DNA of 64,000 nt from Candidatus Endolissoclinum faulkneri L2 (lineage in GTDB: Bacteria > Pseudomonadota > Alphaproteobacteria > Thalassobaculales > Thalassobaculaceae): positions 227,015 to 291,014 of the forward strand of contig NC_019566.1 of assembly GCF_000319385.1 (NCBI RefSeq). Reading direction: 5' to 3'. Below are positions 51,750-61,355 of this stretch, one piece after another. How positions within the stretch are numbered: the first letter of the stretch is position 1; the number at the start of each line of letters is the position of its first letter. The notes under the pieces were generated by a model. The model was given only the letters and a program-made list of their open reading frames with translations. It made no database searches and had not been told where the DNA came from. The position numbers were made by a program, and so were the translations under genes.

Positions 51750-52616
51750 TTACGTTGTATCTTTCATATTTGGTTTTCGCCCAAGACGACGACAAATAGC
51801 ACTGGTGAGTTGTGAACGATTTAATGTATAAAAATGAAAGTCTTCTACTCCTTCTGTCATAAGTTTCATACATAATTCAGTAGCAGTAGCAGCAGCGACA
51901 AGCTGACTAATTTCTGGATCTTCGTCTAAACCGTCAAATAGATCTGCCATCCATTGAGGTATTACAGCACCACAAGATTTAGAAAAATGTAACACAGTTT
52001 TAAATTTTACGACTGGCAATATACCAGGCACTATTGGTACCTTGATTCCAGCTTTGGTGCAAACATCACGAAACCGCAGGAAAGTATCAGCCTCAAAAAA
52101 ATATTGTGTAATAGCGCGATTTGCACCTTCATCGATTTTACGTTTTAGGTTTTCTAGATCGGCAGCAGCACTTGGACTATCCGGATGAACGTCTGGATAG
52201 GCACCTACAGAAATTTCAAAATCGCCCATTTTGCGCAAACCAGCAGTTAATTCTGCTGCATTTGCATATCCATTTGGATGCGGTTCGTATTTCTCAGCTC
52301 CTGCTGGAGCATCGCCTCTTAGAGCGACTATGTGCTTAATACCTGCTGCTTGCCAGGTACGAACAATGCTGTTAATTTCTTCCCGGGTGGCTCCGACACA
52401 GGTAAGATGGGCAGCTGGAGTTAGGGTGCTCTCTTCTACTAAACGCTTAACAATACGGTTAGTACGCTCGCGTGTGCTGCCGCCTGCTCCATAAGTTACT
52501 GAAGCAAATGACGGACGATATGGCTCCAGACGAGATACCGTGTGCAGTAAATTGGCTTCGCCTTCTTCATCCTTTGGTGGGAAGAACTCAAAGCTAACGT
52601 TTGGCGTGTTGAACAT
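51750..52616 (-). CDS. metF: 5,10-methylenetetrahydrofolate reductase
   Basis: Makes 5-methyltetrahydrofolate, the methyl donor for MetH. 288 residues, FAD-dependent barrel. Motifs: VSFEFFPPKDEEGE at the start, SVTYGAGGSTRERT, HLTCVGATREEI, ALRGDAPAG, and ITQYFFEADTFLRF. AAGG lies about 10 bases before the ATG. Same strand as and upstream of the metH pair, so the two form a methyl-supply cluster; the ArsR-type regulator that often precedes metF in rhizobia is absent. Confidence 0.97.
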   Translation of the reverse strand: MFNTPNVSFEFFPPKDEEGEANLLHTVSRLEPYRPSFASVTYGAGGSTRERTNRIVKRLVEESTLTPAAHLTCVGATREEINSIVRTWQAAGIKHIVALRGDAPAGAEKYEPHPNGYANAAELTAGLRKMGDFEISVGAYPDVHPDSPSAAADLENLKRKIDEGANRAITQYFFEADTFLRFRDVCTKAGIKVPIVPGILPVVKFKTVLHFSKSCGAVIPQWMADLFDGLDEDPEISQLVAAATATELCMKLMTEGVEDFHFYTLNRSQLTSAICRRLGRKPNMKDTT

Positions 52617-53403
52617 AACGCTTATACCTTCGAGATACCGCCATCAATCGTTTGGCAGCTGTGTTTTTTTTGACCATTAGTTTCAGTGTTGTCTATTAAA
52701 TTTGTGAATATTTTATAGAGTGCGAATAAAGCCAATGGTTGATAAAAATAACTAACAATACGCGTTAATTTATAAAGTTATATAATACTTTTTCGATTAA
52801 TGGTCTTAATCAAAAATTATATGAAAAAATTTTTACATTAATGAGGTAATATGATAAAAATATCAAGTTTAAGGCAACATAAATACTATAAATATCAGTA
52901 AATAAGGAAAACATACTATATCCGGATATATTGTGTACATATGTAAAATGTTCTCATGTTCATTGCAAATTAAAGCTATTAAGTTAAGAATCACAAGATA
53001 TACATGCTACAGTTATCTTCTATTATACATTCTAAGTATTGCCTTTAGAGATATGATCTTGCTAGAAGTAGTAATATCGACTATTGATAATATCCATATA
53101 GTTACTAAAGTACGACCAAAAAATATTTTTTATTAGCAGACAATCATCGATCATTCATGTATTCGCGTTATGCGTTTAACCAGCTTGATTTGTATATAAT
53201 TAATCATACAAACTATTCGATCTGTATTTACGTCTAACTAAGATTAGTGGTTGATTTAATCAGCTTTATGCTTATTGAACTTTAAAAACACACCACAATT
53301 ATTCACCTTCGTAATAATATCCTTAAAATCAAAGATTCGCTATTCTATATAAACTTAAGCAATGTTTAAGATGTTTTGATTGACCAAACTGTATATATAA
53401 GAT
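52617..53403 (-). other. AT-rich spacer between the small membrane protein and metF
   Basis: No gene I can support. The 70 bases before metF are GC-richer (GATTGATGGCGGTATC region) and probably hold its promoter. A 67-codon open frame (52,933-53,136, plus strand) has no ribosome-binding site or recognisable pattern. Confidence 0.5.
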
Positions 53404-53667
53404 TTATTTTTGTTCATCGTGGGGATTGCTGATTACGTATTCTCCAGTACGTTTATCATATATTAGCTCAACCGTATCATTTTGATTGTCTCTGCTAACT
53501 GTACGGCTATTCATGTTTTTCATTAAAATTCGATTTTTAAATGTATAGCAAACACACCATATCGCACAAAATATGACCGATGTAATGCCAATTATAATTG
53601 CTAAACTAAGAAATTTTAAAATAAAAAACATGATAATAAATATCTTAAAAACTAATCTAGCACACAA
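53404..53667 (-). CDS. Small single-pass membrane protein of unknown function
   Basis: I do not recognise the family. Up to 87 residues from a TTG-type start, or 75 from the ATG at 53631; neither has a strong ribosome-binding site. One long hydrophobic helix (about residues 8-40, ILKFLSLAIIIGITSVIFCAI) is followed by a basic stretch and a polar tail ending in VELIYDKRTGEYVISNPHDE. The tail has balanced, protein-like composition, unlike chance frames in the surrounding AT-rich DNA, which is why I call it. It lies 980 bases from trmN6 on the same strand. Confidence 0.45.
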   Translation of the reverse strand: MCARLVFKIFIIMFFILKFLSLAIIIGITSVIFCAIWCVCYTFKNRILMKNMNSRTVSRDNQNDTVELIYDKRTGEYVISNPHDEQK

Positions 53668-54650
53668 TTAAGGGCTACTATTGTAACTTTGGTCAGAGTT
53701 GTCGTTTAATTGATGTATGAATAATTAGTTTGCTTACATCTCCCCTAATTCTAAGTATATATCAAATACCGGCAGTTTTACTGGGATAGTATAATTTTTG
53801 TTGCTGTATAGAAGACTATGCATAGAAATTGATGAATCTCTAGTTGTAGATTATTTGATGCTTAGTTAAGACTTAACTTCCAGATTCTGCTTAAGCTTTA
53901 CCGTAGACTTTGTTGCAGTTTAATGAATGAGTTAATCTCTTGGTACTTAATTACAACTATTGTTTGATTTTCATGCGATGATTTAAGTTAGATTATTCTA
54001 ACAAGCGATATAATTAATGCTACCAGCAATTAAGTGCGTACTATATCTCAGGAATTATGTTCATTAATATTAGCCATTGGGATAATACAAGTCTAGAGTA
54101 AAAAGCTGAATATGAAATTCAGTACATAATTTAGTACTACAAGCAAAGAAATGTTAGTTTAGTTTTTAGTTATAATCACTGATACTATTGCAGTAACTAT
54201 TTTAATCTAAGTACAAGCTAACCTGTACAGGCATTGTTAACAACAGTGACCATAAAGTGATATTTTCGATCGAAATCTTATCAGGGCAATAAACACACTA
54301 AATTTATTTAATATTATTGATGCGAGCACGGTTATGCACTATCCAGGGAAGAATTCATATCTAAAAAAGAGCATTGTTTAGTCTTTTGTCTAAGTAAAAA
54401 ATTTATAGCCTTTCTACTTTATACTGATTAAAGTTTATTTCATTACTAGCTATATAAACTAGCCGATAAAATAATCATTAGCAATCGTATGTTGAGTTAA
54501 TTCAGTGCTTGATAAATTAACTAAATATGCATGGATTCCATGACCGAATTATATTGGGAATATATACCTTATACCGAAGGGAATTACATCAATCATAACA
54601 AACATAACAACCATAAATTGATATATTTTATTTTTTAGGTTAGCTCTTTT
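53668..54650 (-). other. AT-rich spacer between trmN6 and the small membrane protein
   Basis: No gene seen. Contains slightly GC-richer segments near 53870-53950 and 54200-54300, stops in all frames. Confidence 0.55.
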
Positions 54651-55394
54651 CTAAAGATTAATAGGTGCACCGCGTAAAATGGCTTCTGCTTTTGAGGTGT
54701 AATGGCCATTGGCTTCATGAAGAAGCAGTCCTGAAGTAATTCGCATGGGAGCCCGGCTACTCCGAACAGCTTGAACGAGCACTCGGCTAGCATCACGACC
54801 TGCTTTGGGAAATAGAGGAAATACGACAATTGACCCAAAACCGCGATTTAGTGTACTCAAAATTTCATTAAGGCGATCTGCACGATTTATTAAAGTTATC
54901 GTCCCTCTGTTTCTCAGACAACGTTGTGCTACTATAATCCAATCGGCTAAGCTTGCACAAATCTCCACACATGATGTCAATCTTTTGGTGTTTGGTGAAA
55001 GATATGCACGATTGGCTGGCATATATGGTGGATTTGCAACGACATGATCAATCTGACCTGTTTCCCAGGTGCATGGCAGGTTAGTTAAATCATTTGTTTC
55101 GATACGTCCTGTAAAACCGTTTGCCGACATATTTTGTCGCGCCATATCTGCCATTATTGGATCACGTTCTACGCCAATCAATTCTACGCCATTGACGCGT
55201 TTAGCTATACAGGCGCAAACTGCACATGCACCACAACCTAAATCGACTACTTTATCTCCTGTTCTTGCAGGGACTGCTGCAGCAAGCAAGACTGAATCAA
55301 TAGCAACTCTATATCCATTTTTTGGTTGAACTAATCGCACTCGTTTGTTAAGCAATAAATTTTCAATTGTTTTGATCTTTGGGTTATCGATCAC
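54651..55394 (-). CDS. tRNA1(Val) (adenine-37-N6)-methyltransferase TrmN6-like
   Basis: Class I SAM-dependent methyltransferase of the TrmN6 (YfiC) group. 247 residues. SAM-binding motif I is VVDLGCGACAVCACIA (about residues 48-63), motif II IGVERDPIMADMARQN, and the N6-adenine catalytic NPPY is in HVVANPPYMPANRAY. The N-terminal RLVQPKNGYRVAIDSVLLAAAV is characteristic of the group. The start is GTG at 55394. Divergent from the polyprenyl synthase across 457 bases, as is common in rhizobia. Substrate is inferred from family. Confidence 0.87.
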   Translation of the reverse strand: MIDNPKIKTIENLLLNKRVRLVQPKNGYRVAIDSVLLAAAVPARTGDKVVDLGCGACAVCACIAKRVNGVELIGVERDPIMADMARQNMSANGFTGRIETNDLTNLPCTWETGQIDHVVANPPYMPANRAYLSPNTKRLTSCVEICASLADWIIVAQRCLRNRGTITLINRADRLNEILSTLNRGFGSIVVFPLFPKAGRDASRVLVQAVRSSRAPMRITSGLLLHEANGHYTSKAEAILRGAPINL

Positions 55395-55851
55395 CTAAAA
55401 TTTACTTCCTTAATATGCGCTAATCAGCTTTCTCTTACAAAGAAAATCCAATCCCAATCGTAAAAATTAATAATGTGCAGTCTACTAAAGTCAAAAGGTA
55501 GAATATTAATTTTTTAGTACAGTAAATAATTGAAAAATATTTTTCTTCTTCACAATTTATAAAAATACAGAAGATTTAATGTATTACATGCAACAATCAG
55601 TTAGTATTCCATAACGTACTACAGTGCCTTTATCTATTGATAACATTATCATTAATTTGAGAGATAGTAAATGTCGTTAGCTATTTCCACTCATTAAACT
55701 CTTTCTCAATAAAATGACCATAATCATTGAAATTACGTTTAACGTAGTAGTAAGCCTTAATATTTAATCGTGTTTGATTGACTTCTTATCGTTCTTTCTA
55801 TGCACACTTAATAGAAAAGGGCTTTTTTAAGTAACGTCGAATGAGGAAAAC
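55395..55851 (+). other. Divergent spacer between trmN6 and the polyprenyl synthase
   Basis: No gene. Should hold promoters for both divergent genes; no canonical pair stands out. Confidence 0.5.
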
Positions 55852-56871
55852 TTGTCCATTATTGCACCCATAACACACCACTTTGGCCCATATAATCCTT
55901 ATTGTAGGTCTAATTTTGACGCTCTACATGCCCTTGTCCAGGACGATCTCGTGGGCGTTAACAACACGATAGTTAGCAAAATGCAAAGTCCAATAGAATT
56001 AATTCCCCAGATTGCCGGCCATATTATTACTTCAGGTGGAAAGAGACTGCGCCCGATGTTAACGTTAGCATCAGCTGGTTTAGTTGGTTACGAAGGTAAT
56101 CGACATATAGATCTTGCTGCCTGTGTTGAGTTTATTCATACTGCCACTCTTTTGCATGATGATGTAGTAGACAAAAGCAATTTACGTCGTGGCCAAGATA
56201 CTGCTAACTCTGTTTGGGGCAATCAGGCTAGCGTGCTAGTCGGTGACTTTTTGTTCAGTCGTGCCTTTCAGATTATGGTGGCGGACGGTTCTTTAAAGGT
56301 TCTGAAGATTTTATCAGATGCTTCTGCAGTGATTGCGGAAGGTGAAGTACATCAAATAATAACCAAGAACGACATTGAAACTGCTGAGGATGTTTATTTT
56401 CAAATTATCGAAAACAAGACTGCTGTGCTTTTTGCCGCTGCAGCTCGGATAGGCGCAATAATTGCTGAACGCCCGGAATCAGAAGAGCGAGCACTGGAAG
56501 CATTCGGACGTAATCTAGGAGTAGCATTTCAACTTACGGATGACGTACTTGACTATTCTGATGAGCAGCTAGTATGCGGCGATGATTTTCGAGATGGCAA
56601 GATTACTTTGCCCGTGATATTAGCTTATGCTGCTGGCAACGATGAAGAGCGTGCATTTTGGCGTCGTACAATCGGCGATCTGAGACAGAATGAGGATGAT
56701 TTGATTCATGCTCAAACATTAATGCTACAGCACGGTACTTTATCAAAAACCTTAAAAAAGGCTCGCGATTATGCAAATGCTGCACATCGTAATTTGAACT
56801 TATTTGCACCTACCGCACACCGTATAGCTATGAATGAAGTAATTGATTTTTGTATCGACCGTGCCTATTAA
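55852..56871 (+). CDS. ispB: Long-chain polyprenyl diphosphate synthase (octa/decaprenyl type)
   Basis: Elongates farnesyl diphosphate to the C40-C50 side chain of ubiquinone. 339 residues. First aspartate-rich motif LLHDDVVDKSNLRRGQ (DDxxD, about residue 102) and second FQLTDDVLDYS (about residue 228); GGKRLRPML binds isopentenyl diphosphate. Start TTG at 55852 with AGGA about 6 bases upstream. In alphaproteobacteria the product is usually decaprenyl (Q10) diphosphate; chain length cannot be read with confidence here. Its retention, with Fo ATP synthase, argues for a respiratory chain. Confidence 0.93.
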   Translation: MSIIAPITHHFGPYNPYCRSNFDALHALVQDDLVGVNNTIVSKMQSPIELIPQIAGHIITSGGKRLRPMLTLASAGLVGYEGNRHIDLAACVEFIHTATLLHDDVVDKSNLRRGQDTANSVWGNQASVLVGDFLFSRAFQIMVADGSLKVLKILSDASAVIAEGEVHQIITKNDIETAEDVYFQIIENKTAVLFAAAARIGAIIAERPESEERALEAFGRNLGVAFQLTDDVLDYSDEQLVCGDDFRDGKITLPVILAYAAGNDEERAFWRRTIGDLRQNEDDLIHAQTLMLQHGTLSKTLKKARDYANAAHRNLNLFAPTAHRIAMNEVIDFCIDRAY

Positions 56872-57841
56872 TAGGTAGCTTAATACACAATACACAGTGC
56901 TGATATCGTGAATAATCAAGTTAAATCATTTTTTATTGTCAAAGGTATAACTTGTTAATATTGTGCAACATAGGTAGTTAGCTTATAAAAGTTGACTCAA
57001 GCCATAAGATCAATACGGTAAATTGCTACAATTTATTAGAATAGTTATGCTGAAATTAGCTATTTTCTGACTCAATCATATACTTAGCAGGAATTAAATC
57101 TCAGTCTTTCAAGACCTACTAATACTAAATAGACAGTTCACTATAATTTTGATACTCTGTATGTTAGAAGTGCACTTCCGTGAAGCTGCTCTTTAAAAAG
57201 ACAATATTTTTATTAATTTAATATTTAATCGGTATTAAGTATAACTTGCCAAACAAGCTACTTAATTAAGTATCCCGTGATAATGTAGCGTAACGCCAAG
57301 ATTATGTTGTGCTGTAACTTAGGTATAAATGCTTCCATTGAATGGAAGCCATGAATGTTTATTCTGAATCATTTAAGTAAAAAAACTTTCGGTTAACGGC
57401 AGAAGAGGCGATCTTGTTTTGCTTAGCTATTGTGCTAACAATTCTACAGTTCTAGAAAACCAGACGACCATAAATGTGTGTTTAGCTTTGTTTGTAGTAT
57501 CGATAATAATTTGTTTTTGTTTTTAGATATTGATTTTTCGAGGAGGGGACGAATTTATCTGCAGCTGCTTTCTCGCGTTAGGAATATCAAAATTTCATCG
57601 AGAATAATTTAGGTCCTATTTTATAGATGCGGCGCATGACATTAATGCGCTTAAAAGAAGATGAAGCCAACTGTTTCGCAATCTTTAAACCATATTGCTT
57701 ACGACTGATACAGATTTATTTCTTTTAAAGAATCTGTATTGCGTTTTTAATGAGCTAGTGACTGAAGTTGATAATTAAATACCAATAGCTTAGTCCTGCA
57801 TAACAAACTCCATAAAAATTTTATGATTGTAGGGAGTAGAA
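56872..57841 (+). other. Spacer upstream of the peptide ABC transporter, with possible gene relics
   Basis: No intact gene. The part from 57280 to 57740 is GC-richer than other deserts and holds a near-perfect palindrome (57331-57349), an open stretch without a start (about 57378-57530) and a 33-codon frame (57627-57728). These look like decayed coding sequence or a regulatory RNA, but I cannot name them. The dppA-like ribosome-binding site GGGAG is at the end. Confidence 0.5.
57331..57349. repeat. Near-perfect palindrome GCTTCCATTGAATGGAAGC
   Basis: Nine-base arms around a single G, or a 7-bp stem with a 5-base loop. Shares the GCTTCC...GGAAG arms with the palindrome at 17230-17247. No T run follows. 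Confidence 0.7.
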
Positions 57842-59449
57842 ATGAACTGGAGATGCATTTTTCCGAAAACGCTAGCTAGGATCATTGTCGCAGCAGTCAT
57901 CGCATTGTCTCTGTGTTTTTGCATGCAATCAAAAGCCTACGCTACAATAACTTTGCGTGCGGTTATGCATTCTGATCTGAAGATTATCGACCCAATATGG
58001 ACTACAGCCTATATGTCAAGCTACTACGGATATATGGTTTATGACACTTTATTTGCGATGGATAGTAAAAATACAGTTCATCCTCAGATGGTTCAAGATT
58101 ATGAAGTAAGTGATGACAAGTTAACATACACTTTTACCTTGCGCGAAGGTTTGAAATGGCATGATGGAGCATCGGTAACTTCTGATGATTGCATCGCTTC
58201 AATCAAGCGTTGGGGATCCAAGGATTCTATGGGTCAGAAATTGATGGAGTTTATTGATAAATTTAATGTAATTAACAGCAAAACCTTTGCGATCAAGCTT
58301 AAAGAACCTTACGGACTGGTATTGGCATCGCTTGCTAAGCCAACTGCAAACGTTCCTTTTATTATGCCTAAAAGGGTAGCTGATATTCCAGCTAGCGAGC
58401 AGATTACTGACTATACTGGTTCTGGTCCATTTGTTTTTGCATTTGACGAGTGGAAACCAGGTGATGTGACGGTTTTCAAGAAGTTTAAAGATTATGTTCC
58501 ACGTATCGAACCTGCAGACTGGGGATCTGGTGGTAAAGTTGTTAACGTAGATCGGGTTGAATGGCTTTCAATTAAGGATCACCAGACTGCGGTAAACGCT
58601 CTCATTGAGGGAGAAGTTGACTATATTGAATCACCTCCTACCGAATTGTTACCTTTGTTTGAAAGAGAAGATAATATTACTACTAGGACTCTAGACCAAC
58701 TTGGCAACCAGTTTATTTTGAGGTTAAACTGGTTGCATCCGCCTTTTAATAATGTAAAGGCACGTAGAGCAGTGCTAGCAGCTATAGATCAGATTAGTTT
58801 TTTACAGGCAACTATTGGCAACCCGAAATATTACAAGGAATGCCCCGCAATATTTTCTTGTGGTAGCGCACTAGCAACCGATAAAGGCACTGAGATTTTG
58901 ATGAAGTCGGACATTAAACTAGCTAATAAGTTGTTAGCAGAGTCTGGATACGATGGCAGGCCGATAGTATTAATGCATTCAACTGATGTAGATATTTTGA
59001 ATAATTTGGGCCCAGTAGTTGCAGATAAGCTGCGCTCAGCCGGGTTTAATGTGGATCTTCAATCTATGGATTGGCAAACTATTGTGGCACGTCGTGCAAA
59101 AAGAGATAAACCAGCCGATGGTGGCTGGAACATTTTTATGACCGCTTTGGCTACGGCTGACATTATGAACCCAATCGTATCGGTTGGGCTTAACGCAAGC
59201 TGTGACAAAGCCTGGTTTGGTTGGCCTTGCGACGCTAGGGTGGAGCGTTTGCGCGATCAATTTGCTCGCGCAACTAGCCTTGAAGCGCAGAAGAGCATCG
59301 CTACAGAATTACAAGTTCGCGCGATGGAAATCGTTACTCATGCTCACGGCGGCCAGTACTATAGGCCATCGTCTTGGCGGAACGATAAGTTGTCTGATGT
59401 GATAGGTGGCCCATTCCCAATTTTTTGGAACTTAACAAAGGCCAAATAG
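57842..59449 (+). CDS. Peptide-type ABC transporter, periplasmic substrate-binding protein
   Basis: SBP family 5 (DppA/OppA-like) solute-binding protein. 535 residues, typical. Signal peptide at residues 1-33 (basic start, hydrophobic core IIVAAVIALSLCFCM, cleavage near AYA), so periplasmic. The mature start TLRAVMHSDLKIIDPIWTTAY and YTFTLREGLKWHDG with DDCIASIKRW are family signatures. First gene of a four-gene operon. Homologues bind dipeptides, oligopeptides, and sometimes heme or opines; specificity cannot be read here. GGGAG precedes the ATG. Confidence 0.93.
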   Translation: MNWRCIFPKTLARIIVAAVIALSLCFCMQSKAYATITLRAVMHSDLKIIDPIWTTAYMSSYYGYMVYDTLFAMDSKNTVHPQMVQDYEVSDDKLTYTFTLREGLKWHDGASVTSDDCIASIKRWGSKDSMGQKLMEFIDKFNVINSKTFAIKLKEPYGLVLASLAKPTANVPFIMPKRVADIPASEQITDYTGSGPFVFAFDEWKPGDVTVFKKFKDYVPRIEPADWGSGGKVVNVDRVEWLSIKDHQTAVNALIEGEVDYIESPPTELLPLFEREDNITTRTLDQLGNQFILRLNWLHPPFNNVKARRAVLAAIDQISFLQATIGNPKYYKECPAIFSCGSALATDKGTEILMKSDIKLANKLLAESGYDGRPIVLMHSTDVDILNNLGPVVADKLRSAGFNVDLQSMDWQTIVARRAKRDKPADGGWNIFMTALATADIMNPIVSVGLNASCDKAWFGWPCDARVERLRDQFARATSLEAQKSIATELQVRAMEIVTHAHGGQYYRPSSWRNDKLSDVIGGPFPIFWNLTKAK

Positions 59450-59478
59450 CCTCTCACCTTTGATTAAGTGGGGACTGC

Positions 59479-60420
59479 ATGTTCGGTTTTGTCGTCAATC
59501 GATTGCTTGCCACAATACCAGTCATGGTGATGGTGACGATATTTGTATTTTTATTGTTACGTTTAGCGCCTGGAGATCCAGCGGCAGTATTGGCTGGGGA
59601 TAACGGATCACCACAACAGATAATTGAAATCCGTGAGGGACTTGGTCTTAATCAGCCAGTTTTAGTACAGTTTGGAACTTGGATACTTGGGGTTGTTAGG
59701 GGAGATTTTGGAAAATCTTACTTTTTTAAAAAGCAGGTTTCAGAACTAATACTTTTGCGTGTTGAGCCCACTATCGCTTTAGCAATTACTACTCTTATTA
59801 TAACAATATTAGTGGCGATTCCTATAGGTGTAATAGCAGCTTACAAGCATGGTACATGGATTGATCGGATAATTATGGCTTTATCGGTTGGCGGCTTTTC
59901 GATTCCCGCTTTCGTTCTTGGTTATCTATTAATCTATTTATTTGCTATGAAGCTCGATTTATTTCCTGTTCAAGGATATAAGCCGCTTGCTGAAGGATTT
60001 TGGCCATTTTTGCATCAATTGATTCTTCCTAGCTTAACGATCAGTGCAATATATATTGCACTGATCGCTCGCATAACTCGGACAAGTATACTTGAAGTTT
60101 TAGGTGAGGATTATATTCGTACCGCTTATGCAAAAGGTCTAACGCCTAACAACGTGCTTTTTAAGCACGCTCTACGCAACGCAGCGGTGCCAATAGTTAC
60201 CGTTATCGGTATTGGCGTCGCTCTTCTAATAGGTGGAGTGATAGTCACTGAAAGTATCTATAATATACCTGGCATTGGTCGACTGATTGTGGATGCAGTT
60301 CTGGGACGTGATTATCCAACAATTCAGGCAATTATTATATTGTCTTCTTTTTTCTATGTGATAGTTAACTTACTAATTGATTTAACTTATAGCTTACTTG
60401 ACCCAAGGATCCGATATTGA
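59479..60420 (+). CDS. Peptide-type ABC transporter permease, DppB-like
   Basis: First inner-membrane permease of the transporter, 313 residues with about six transmembrane helices. It begins with the DppB hallmark FVVNRLLATIPVMVMVTIFVFLL and LAPGDPAAVLAGD. The EAA loop that contacts the ATPase is EDYIRTAYAKGLTPNNVLFKHALRNA (split here as in the family, about residues 211-236). Starts 29 bases after the binding protein, with GGGGA before the ATG. Confidence 0.94.
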   Translation: MFGFVVNRLLATIPVMVMVTIFVFLLLRLAPGDPAAVLAGDNGSPQQIIEIREGLGLNQPVLVQFGTWILGVVRGDFGKSYFFKKQVSELILLRVEPTIALAITTLIITILVAIPIGVIAAYKHGTWIDRIIMALSVGGFSIPAFVLGYLLIYLFAMKLDLFPVQGYKPLAEGFWPFLHQLILPSLTISAIYIALIARITRTSILEVLGEDYIRTAYAKGLTPNNVLFKHALRNAAVPIVTVIGIGVALLIGGVIVTESIYNIPGIGRLIVDAVLGRDYPTIQAIIILSSFFYVIVNLLIDLTYSLLDPRIRY

Positions 60421-61352
60421 TTGAAGGCATAGAAAAATTAGTACGCTCCGTCACTTCAGACTATGTCGTTATGCGCATGTCAACGATCTGGCAACAGCTT
60501 ATTCGCAATTCCAGTATCATGTTTGGCGCGATAGTGCTTGGATTTGTGGTATTTATTGCGATTAGCGCTCCCTTTCTGGATACTATGGATCCAAGTGCTA
60601 TTGACCTAGCCTGGCGAAATAATAAACCAGGAGTAAGACATTTCAAGATTCTTCCCGATGGGACAACGCGAGAATGGACTTATCGCATGGGTACCGACAC
60701 TTTAGGTCGTGATACCTATAGTCGGGTAATCTATGGCGCACAGGTTTCACTTGCTGTTGGTTCGCTGGTAGCTATGTTGTCTCTTACTATCGGCTTGATT
60801 ATTGGTCTTGTTGCTGGCTATGTTCTTTGGCTTGATGCTATTGTTTTGCGAATAATGGATGGATTAATGGCTGTTCCAGGCATATTGCTAGCTATCACTA
60901 TGGTTTCTTTAGCTAATGCAAGCTTACTAACGTTGATTTTGGCTATTGCCATTCCAGAGATTCCTCGAGTAGTTAGACTAGTTCGCTCAATTGTGTTGTC
61001 GATAAGAGATGAACCCTATGTTGAGGCTGCAGTATCTGTTGGTACAAGATTGCCTATGATTCTTATTCGTCACTTGTTGCCAAATATTGTTGCGCCCTTG
61101 ATTGTTATGGGTACATATATTTTTGCTTCAGCGATTTTGGTGGAAGCAATTCTAAGCTTTCTGGGTGTAGGCATTTCGCCAGAAACTCCTACATGGGGTA
61201 ATATTATGGCTGAGGGGCGGCTAATGTTCCGTATTTATCCACACAATATATTGTTTCCTGGAATTTTCCTTGCAATTACTCTGTTGGCGGTAAATATGCT
61301 AGGTGACGGATTGAGGGATATTCTTGATCCACGTATACGCAAGCGATTATAG
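60417..61352 (+). CDS. Peptide-type ABC transporter permease, DppC-like
   Basis: Second permease, 311 residues with about six helices. Contains the family MGTDTLGRDTYSRVIYGAQVSL segment (about residues 82-103) and the EAA loop EPYVEAAVSVGTRLPMILIRHLLPN; ends LGDGLRDILDPRIRKRL, the standard DppC tail. The start is TTG overlapping the dppB stop in TTGA, so translation is coupled. Confidence 0.94.
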   Translation: MIEGIEKLVRSVTSDYVVMRMSTIWQQLIRNSSIMFGAIVLGFVVFIAISAPFLDTMDPSAIDLAWRNNKPGVRHFKILPDGTTREWTYRMGTDTLGRDTYSRVIYGAQVSLAVGSLVAMLSLTIGLIIGLVAGYVLWLDAIVLRIMDGLMAVPGILLAITMVSLANASLLTLILAIAIPEIPRVVRLVRSIVLSIRDEPYVEAAVSVGTRLPMILIRHLLPNIVAPLIVMGTYIFASAILVEAILSFLGVGISPETPTWGNIMAEGRLMFRIYPHNILFPGIFLAITLLAVNMLGDGLRDILDPRIRKRL

Positions 61353-61355
61353 ATC

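Noticed and set aside
52933-53136. A 67-codon frame (plus strand) between metF and the small membrane protein
   Set aside because: No start signal or family resemblance; rich in I, L, K, Y as expected by chance.
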